Shown here: positions 57,834 through 64,000 of the stretch, piece by piece
Numbering within the stretch: position 1 is the stretch's first letter
Layout: each line of letters begins with the position of its first letter
Assembly: GCA_020809705.1 (NCBI GenBank)
Contig: CP085834.1
Location: forward strand, 2,852,001-2,916,000
Source: Calonectria ilicicola
Taxonomy: Eukaryota; Ascomycota; Sordariomycetes; Hypocreales; Nectriaceae
Reading direction: 5' to 3'
DNA: 64,000 bases
Made by a program: the position numbers and the translations under genes
The notes under the pieces: generated by a model
What the model was told of the DNA's origin: nothing
Databases searched by the model: none
Seen by the model: the letters and a program-made list of their open reading frames with translations, nothing else

Positions 57834-59234
57834 ATGGTTTCTCAATCGATACAGCCCAGCACAAATCTCTTGCAGTGGGCTGGACGATTCGGCCTTTATT
57901 CCACTGAAAACTTTGCCATGGATATCAAAATTGACAACCACTATGAATACAAAGCTTACACGCCTGGCGTTCCAATCTCAGGGTTTGTTCTCATTACAAC
58001 AGCTAACGACACCCCATTTGGAAAAATCGAAATCAACCTCAACGGCATTAGTTTCATACTAGCAGACTACTTGCAACCAGATTCTGTTCGATCTACCCAC
58101 CCATTCTTGCGTCTAAAAATGCCAATCGACGACTCATTAATACCTGAATCTGGAGTCTTTAAATGCGGAACGACTCACGCCATTCCCTTTACCTTTGTAA
58201 TTCCCCGTCAACTACCGATTGGCGCATGTGCGTACAAGTGCTCGTCCGAAACCTTGCGGGATCAGCACTTGCAACCTCCTCCAACCATGGGATATTGGGA
58301 TGCGAATGACTTGGCTCCTGGACTGGTAAAGGTTAAATATTCCATCGATGCGCGTGTGTTCCGCAGCAACTCTCGCGACGTGTTGATGGAGACTTCCTAT
58401 GAAATTGGAGTTTTGCCCGCGCTGCCAGAAGAGGCCCCGCTGCACATCACAGATGATGACAAAGTGTATTGTCTCTCTCAAACCAAAGAAATTCGAAAGG
58501 GGATGATGTCGGGCAAAATTGGTCATCTCCGAGCTGTTGCATCTCAACCAAGAGCTATCGTCCTGACGCCTGGGTCTCTTGAGTCGACCGCGTCTCCTCT
58601 CTCAGTTGGCCTCGAGTTCATTTCCACATCAGATGATGTGAGACCACCACAGCTAAATTCCGTTTCGGCAACTCTTGAATCGCACACATATTTCTGCCTC
58701 AATCACATTCGGCATATGCCAAACCTTGACCGCCTGAATCATCAGCAACCCATCCCGGTCCGCTTGTATGCTGCTTCGGAGAAGTTATCACCCAGCCTTC
58801 CCGAATGCATCGCATGGGAATCAGTGCATAGCTCGCGAAAGTCTTCAGTGTCATGTCACAGCAGCCAAATGGAGCACGTCATGATGAGTGAAGCTGAGGA
58901 TAAGGTGGTGTGGGATGAAACGAGCGAAAACTCGACATTCTCCTGCTATGAAGCCAGATATGAGATTGTATTAACTCTTCCTTTATCTCGGAATAAGTTA
59001 TTTCTCCCAAGTTTCCATTCATGCTTGGCATCTCGAACCTACCTGGTCAATCTCACCTTAGTATTTGGCCCACAAAACACGACCATTTCATTGGCAGTAC
59101 CTCTACAAATTGCAAACAAAGACATCTCAGGAAGTGACGCTGACGAGCTCCCTCATTATCCTTGTCTGGAAGATGAGTTTGATGTAGAAAATGTAGAGCA
59201 CGTCATATTACCAGCATATGGTAAATTTGTATAG
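57834..59234 (+). CDS. arrestin-like protein
   Basis: A 466-residue protein with an arrestin-like fold. The start is the ATG at 57834, since the frame upstream has no ATG. The N-terminal arrestin domain spans about 25-200: MDIKIDNHYEYKAYTPGVP, the conserved switch to PISGFVLITT, then FGKIEINLNG, and IPFTFVIPRQLP. A second beta-sandwich-like part covers about 210-430. Fungal arrestin-like proteins (ART/PalF types) link ubiquitin ligases to membrane transporters or receptors. PY motifs of the PPxY type are not visible, so the E3 link is not shown. No intron is needed. The neighbours give no functional clue. Confidence 0.75.
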   Translation: MVSQSIQPSTNLLQWAGRFGLYSTENFAMDIKIDNHYEYKAYTPGVPISGFVLITTANDTPFGKIEINLNGISFILADYLQPDSVRSTHPFLRLKMPIDDSLIPESGVFKCGTTHAIPFTFVIPRQLPIGACAYKCSSETLRDQHLQPPPTMGYWDANDLAPGLVKVKYSIDARVFRSNSRDVLMETSYEIGVLPALPEEAPLHITDDDKVYCLSQTKEIRKGMMSGKIGHLRAVASQPRAIVLTPGSLESTASPLSVGLEFISTSDDVRPPQLNSVSATLESHTYFCLNHIRHMPNLDRLNHQQPIPVRLYAASEKLSPSLPECIAWESVHSSRKSSVSCHSSQMEHVMMSEAEDKVVWDETSENSTFSCYEARYEIVLTLPLSRNKLFLPSFHSCLASRTYLVNLTLVFGPQNTTISLAVPLQIANKDISGSDADELPHYPCLEDEFDVENVEHVILPAYGKFV

Positions 59235-59510
59235 TAATGGGAGCCAAACTTGGGCATGAGGTAGGGAACGAAGCACCAATTTTTCAAAATGTCACATTAG
59301 CGTCATAAGGGAGCAGAGATACCAAAATTCATGTTAAAATGCAATGTAGCTACAGATAATACAACAGTTCTAAATACTCATCTCATCAACCATATTTGTT
59401 TGATTGTACTCATCAACACTGGCAAAAATTGACTTTCGCCTAACCCATTTTTACAGCCCCCCCCACAAGGCAAAAAGCATCTCCACTTCGCACGAAAAAT
59501 CAAAAAGAAT
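59235..59510. other. intergenic region
   Basis: 3' flank of the arrestin-like gene, up to the tRNA. A C-run lies near 59457. Confidence 0.45.
59502..59506 (-). terminator. Pol III terminator of tRNA-Leu
   Basis: Five T on the minus strand, four bases after the tRNA 3' end, followed by a second T5 run nearby. Confidence 0.7.
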
Positions 59511-59613
59511 GAGCGCTGCAGGACTCGAACCTGCGCCTCTTACGAGACTGCGAATTGTAATGGTTAATCTCTTAACCTGAACACAGCGCCTTAGACCGCT
59601 CGGCCAAACGCCC
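59511..59613 (-). tRNA. tRNA-Leu(CAG) with an intron
   Basis: The acceptor stem GGGCGTT pairs with AGCGCTC (with G-U pairs). The D arm is GGCCGAGCGG-type, and the T arm GCAGG-TTCGAGT-CCTGC is perfect. The anticodon stem CTGTG/CGCAG encloses a loop with anticodon CAG (59579-59577) followed by G37. A 22 nt intron (59575-59554) lies after position 37, the usual place. The long variable arm is that of a class II leucine tRNA. It reads CUG codons. Confidence 0.93.
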
Positions 59614-59777
59614 TTTTAATTGGTTGGAAGCAAGCCTCAGTAATGGGAAATATATGGGTGAGATCCAGTAGCTGTGAGGGCAGTTGAAACGGTACTGATT
59701 TGTCTCAACGTAATTGTATGAGTATTTGATTCGTGTCAGCTTTGATGCTGATGGACATATCGCAGTGCGCGTGCTGG

Positions 59778-60068
59778 TCAGAATTGAAGTTGTAGTCTTT
59801 TTTTAGGCCCAGCCTCAGCCGTGGTGGTAACAGTCTTTGTTGTGTGGACCACCAACGTTCGTGCAGTTGGGGTAATGCTCGTGTCTTTTTTCACATAGAT
59901 CTTGTTCACTCGAGTCACTGTATGCCTCGTAGTGGCTGTTTTCGTAATCGGATCTTTCACTTCTGAGACACCAAGCTTGGTGGTACACTGAGGTAGGAGG
60001 TAGGTTTGGGATGCGAGAGCACCCGCCCCCCAAGACAACAGTTTGATCTTCTTGATGCAAATCATCAT
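59778..60068 (-). CDS. small Thr-rich, possibly secreted protein
   Basis: A 96-residue frame from an ATG at 60068, with a hydrophobic start (KIKLLSWGAGALASQTYLL) that may be a signal peptide. A Thr/Lys-rich body follows (TRHTVTRV, VVHTTKTVTTTAEAG), as in some fungal cell-wall proteins. A run of seven A on the coding strand (59804-59798) lies near the end. In the shifted frame, protein-like sequence continues (NFNSDQHAHCDMSISIK), so the true end may differ. No family recognised. Confidence 0.4.
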   Translation of the reverse strand: MMICIKKIKLLSWGAGALASQTYLLPQCTTKLGVSEVKDPITKTATTRHTVTRVNKIYVKKDTSITPTARTLVVHTTKTVTTTAEAGPKKRLQLQF

Positions 60069-60844
60069 TATTTCAATTAAAAAATTGTACTATAAGTCTA
60101 AGATACAAAGGAGGATGTGGAGCAAGGGAAACGAACAAATCTGAGAACCACCAGGGATGCTTTTTTAAATTATACTGCGCATGCCCCTTGCTCTCCATGA
60201 AACGATCCACTTTGAGTCATCCGTCTTTTCTTCATTTTTGGAAAAGGAATTGCCGAAGTCGTCCAACAGACCAATAATGAATAAACTAGGACACATTGTT
60301 CATGAAAGCGGACGTTGGTGGCGGTCGCGAGTATGCTATTCGGTGGTTGTTAAATCTCTTGGTGCGGGGAAATCGGCATCGGTGCAGGCGGAAATCGCAA
60401 ACTATTGGATGCGGCTGGTGCTAGTACCGAAATCACTCAGCCGCGATAGATTGCACAAACCAAGGTCAGATCTAAACATGAGAATTCAATTGAATCGGGG
60501 ATTTCGCTGCCCGATGGCCTGCAACTTGGATTGAAGATTGGATCTACGATTGACACTAAACTGGTTTGATTTGTGGGTGGTTCACTAAATCACGGCATCG
60601 CTAGTTGGCTAGTTGGAAAAAAGTGTGTTTGGCTCTGGCTTTAGCTTTAGACCTGTCCTATCACGCATGGCTCAAGCAAGACGCAAGATACAAGCACCTA
60701 CAGTTTGTATTCAATTCAGGCTTGGCATAGCCGCTTCTGTCACGTGTGTCAGAAATTAGTGGTTGTTGAAGCGGCATATTTGGTGCGTTCCACAACAATT
60801 ACCTCCAATCAATCTTCCCACATCGTCATAAAAACGTGCACCAA
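60069..60844. other. intergenic region
   Basis: No supported gene; a frame at 60181-60534 has no features. The last part is the promoter of the HET gene. Confidence 0.4.
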
Positions 60845-62876
60845 ATGTCCACCTACGAAGAGTTATGCAGCTACTGCAGCAAGATCCCATTCGATCCAAA
60901 CGCACTGGATGCGCTTGCAACCTCAGAAGCTGTTGAGTTTTCTCTTGGCCCTTTGTCTCGTATCCACGAATCTCGATGCCCAGTCTGTAGACTTTTCAAA
61001 CTATGTTTGTATGAGAATTACAGAACGGGTCAGTACGTGGATGAACTCGATGATTCGAAAATTATGGAATTAAACTGGTACAGTGGGCTGGGACCTGGTT
61101 ACCGAGGTGCTTTCGTTCCGATAATGCAAGGCGATTATGAAATCTGCTTTGCGGCCAAACCATACTCACCCAACGTTGTCGAAGATGCTTTCTATCTTCA
61201 GCCTATTGTGCATTCTGAGCTAGACGTCTCAAGAGTCACACAGTGGCTCCGCACTTGCGAGACACAGCACTCTGGCAGATGTTCGTGGAATGACAACAGG
61301 AAGTTTCGAGATGCATTTCCGGGCCTAAAATTCCTCCGCTTTGTCGACGTATTGCAAGAATGCTTGGTTGAGACTAGGAAGCCAAAACGATATGTGGCGC
61401 TTAGCTATGTCTGGGGAAACGTGAACAGCCTTCGACTCACAACGGCCAACAGGGAGCAGTTGCTCGCTCCGGGAAGCATCAAAGAACGCCTTTATCTACT
61501 ACCAACTACCATAAAAGATGCGATTGTACTCGTTCGCAAACTTGGTCTTCGATACTTGTGGGTAGACTCCTTGTGTCTACTTCAAAATGACAGAGACGAT
61601 GTGGCCCAAGGCGTCCAGGTCATGGACCTGATATATGAGCAGTCATGGTTCACTATTATCGCGGCGAATGGGCACGATGCTAATTCCGGTCTGCCTGGGG
61701 TTCGCCCTTACTCGCGTAAAACCTCAAAGTTGACTCTTGAAGTGAAACCGGGTGTCTCACTTGGTGTTTACTCGAATCTCGACCAATTGATGAAACCGAC
61801 CGCTTACCTCTCAAGAGGATGGACGTACGAGCTCAGTATTCCCATCAAAATCCATCATTCTTCGTCTGACTTAACAAGCTAGATTCCAAGAACATGTGCT
61901 TTGTCGAAGAGCTATATATTTTGTTGACAACAAAGTATTCTTCCGTTGTGCCAATGCAGTATTTTCGGAAGGCTGCATTGACTACCGCCGTACTGTTCAG
62001 ACGGGAGGGATATTTGCATCACAACTCACCATGGCTTCAGTTATGGAGAAGCCACTACTCGATTACGCTATCATGGTTTCCGCTTTTTCGGAGAAGTCGT
62101 TTACGAATGACAGTGATGTCCTTCGCGCAATGACAGGCGTGATGCGTAGAATTTCAGACAAAATTGGAACAAAATTCCTACAGGGTATGCCTACAATTGC
62201 AATGGATTCTTATGTTATTTTTGAAAGAGGACACCGCAACATCCATCGCCGGTCTGGCTTTCCAAGCTATTCTTGGGCCGGTTGGCGTGGTCTTATCACT
62301 ATGCACAGAGAAAGCCTTTATAGTGGTTGGGGCCTGAAGGAAACATGGATTTTGTGGCATAAGCGCGACCCCTCTGGGAAGCTAGATCTGATTTGGGACC
62401 CAGATTTAGATGATTCAAAACCTCTCAACGGGAAAACTCAAGTCAGCCAGCCGCCTCGCAATGGATACTTCGACCTGGCCACCTCAACTCGTATTTTGGC
62501 AGCCTACACAGCTCCAACAGAGCGTCTAAACTTGGTTGGATCGATTCCATCATATCCTCTTCTACAGTTCTGGACAATGTCTGGGTTTTATAAATTGTCA
62601 GACATTGGCCCCTTCAACGGTGCTTGCAGTTTGGAGGGCACGGACGGTGAGGAATATGGCCGGATGACGCTTGATGGCTTTGAGGAATTGTCCTTTTTTA
62701 ACACAAGTGAACCGCTTGAGTTCATTCTCTTGTCTGAAGGTAATCATATTAATGTGATGCTGATTGAATGGAGTGGAGGCATCGCGGAGCGACGTGGGAT
62801 GGGGTGGGTCCGTCATGGTGCACTGCTGGTGAGTTTCTCACCTGGTCTTTTGTGGAAGGAGATTGTTCTGGGTTAA
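60845..62876 (+). CDS. HET-domain (heterokaryon incompatibility) protein
   Basis: A 657-residue HET protein. Exons 60845-61824 and 61883-62876 join over a 58 bp intron (GTACGA donor, AGCTAG end), restoring the motif SRGWT-FQEHVLCRRAIYF. The start is the ATG at 60845. HET motifs in order: YVALSYVWGN (~183-192), LRYLWVDSLCLLQND (~236-250) and the SRGWTFQE block, the canonical three. The N-terminal 170 residues have a CxxC pair (LCSYCSK, CPVCRLF) of the sort seen before many fungal HET domains. The C-terminal half contains GFPSYSWAGW, common in this subgroup. HET overexpression or activation causes cell death in vegetative incompatibility. It looks complete, unlike the nearby receptor genes. Confidence 0.88.
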
Positions 62877-63836
62877 CAAAGAGTTATTTGAACGGCACTA
62901 AAATTTGGTGTAAAATCCTGGGCTCAATCGCATCGTTCAATAAATCATAGAGTCAATCGACATCAAATCGTTCCAAGCCAACCTGGTTATTGTCTTGTTA
63001 CAATTATAGTGAAACGTATCATATCTTGAAGAATCCTAATTTTGGAGCCACTGTCACAATAATGCGTCACTATTTCAAGGTATAAATTAATGGGGTCGAT
63101 GCTGACCATGTTGGTATTTTAACAACCATGGCGACAGCATTTCGCTCAATGGTGCGATCCGATTCCTTTTTGTCCATCAATCACCACAACAGCGACAGGA
63201 TGGGGTGAACGAGAGCCCCTCAGTTTGCCAAGACGAAAAATTCTCTCGGAATAAGCTGATATTCCGCCCGAGACAATGCTCTGTATGGCTAGTTCAAGGA
63301 GAGCTGAGGTCAAGGGTGTACCCCTCCGCTTGCCCTTTTCTAGCCAAATATTGGCAAGCGATGAGCTGATGCATCAGCGTGGCTAAAACACCATAACCAT
63401 TTTCATCCAATATAGGAGCGGAGGCATTCGTCTGATATGTCACTACACGTCATTATTTTCTCACATATTTACTTCTTTAGATGGTCAGTGCCTCGTAATG
63501 TCTCGCGCTGGGGGACTATTGATTTGACTGTGAAACTTGGGTGGTGTGCCGCATTTTAGGCCAATAGTCGACAGGCCCAGGCCCACCTTGGGGCCAGTTT
63601 ACTGCATGTAACAATCAAGCTCAGTGGACAGTTTTTGAGATCTTTGCTGATCTGGGCACTACTTGCGCAGCGCCACCAACATGTACTCACCCAGCCGCAA
63701 AAGAAGCAACGAGATATGGTCATCGTCCACCAGGTATTCAATTATAAAATTTTGCAGCCTCCGACCCTAACAGCGCTCATGTTCTTTCATCACAGTCCAT
63801 CCAACACCTTCTTCGAAAGGTAGGCCTCGTCCAGTT
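62877..63836. other. intergenic region
   Basis: No supported gene. The 3' end is the promoter or leader of the gene at the right edge. Confidence 0.45.
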
Positions 63837-64000
63837 ATGCCTGGCTCAATCTCCTCCATTAATTGGCAGTCATCCATCCGCTCCGAAAATGACCTGGATG
63901 CTTTTGTGGACCAGGTTTATCGACCGAACCTGGCCCTCTATCAGCAGGCTGCCCTCAAGGCAGAGGAGGCGTGCTGGGGTATTCTCAAAGACGCCGGTAT
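63837..64000 (+). CDS. start of an unrecognised gene, cut by window edge
   Basis: An open frame runs from the ATG at 63837 (GTTATGC) to the edge, 54 codons. It reads protein-like and helical (ENDLDAFVDQVYRPNLALYQ, KAEEACWGILKDAG) with no stop. The other frames are poorer. No family can be named from this piece. Confidence 0.5.
   Translation, partial: MPGSISSINWQSSIRSENDLDAFVDQVYRPNLALYQQAALKAEEACWGILKDAG

Noticed and set aside
1..64000. CRISPR arrays, bacterial operons, rRNA
   Set aside because: None were seen. The spliced genes and families are fungal.

Overview
The window is nuclear DNA of a filamentous ascomycete (Pezizomycotina). This is inferred from the 45-80 bp introns with GTANGT-type donors, CTAAC/CTGAC branch points and short 3' ends, and from family content: two HET-domain proteins, NACHT-WD40 receptors, a HeLo protein, a Zn2Cys6 regulator, a fungal rhodopsin-like 7TM protein, an NCS1 permease and small secreted cysteine-rich proteins. 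The gene set would fit a sordariomycete, but I cannot name a species. Many genes needed splicing by eye. Exon borders given below keep the reading frame unless I say otherwise.

Layout. 1-5.4 kb: an unrecognised protein running off the left edge, then a DUF7703-type membrane protein. 5.7-11 kb: gene-poor accessory DNA with two small secreted proteins, a MITE-like element and coding debris. 11.3-12.4 kb: a HeLo-domain protein ending in two HET-s-type amyloid pseudo-repeats. 15.4-23.4 kb: ordinary accessory genes (rhodopsin-like 7TM, Zn2Cys6 regulator, unknown protein, FAD monooxygenase). 25.3-29.8 kb: a HET-domain gene and a C2H2-like protein. 30.8-37.0 kb: a large TPR-CHAT protease gene divergent from a gasdermin-like gene. 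37.1-43.5 kb: an MFS transporter, a NACHT-WD40 receptor with one frameshift, and a secreted protein. 46.7-54 kb: an NCS1 permease, a second NACHT-WD40 receptor (broken) with a HET-s-like N-terminal motif, and a broken secreted protein. 55.6-64 kb: a kinase-like protein lacking its DFG motif, an arrestin-like protein, tRNA-Leu(CAG), a small Thr-rich protein, a second HET gene and the start of one more gene.

How they fit together. The window is rich in fungal allorecognition and regulated cell death genes. Two modules stand out. The first is the gasdermin-like pore former next to a caspase-related CHAT protease, an arrangement known for fungal gasdermins, in which the protease is expected to release the pore former. 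The second is a HET-s-type pair: a HeLo effector with C-terminal amyloid repeats, and a NACHT-WD40 receptor whose short N-terminus fits the same amyloid repeat pattern, 36 kb away. Both receptors carry breaks in the reading frame, so this module may be decaying or the assembly may hold homopolymer errors. Roles are inferred from sequence families only.
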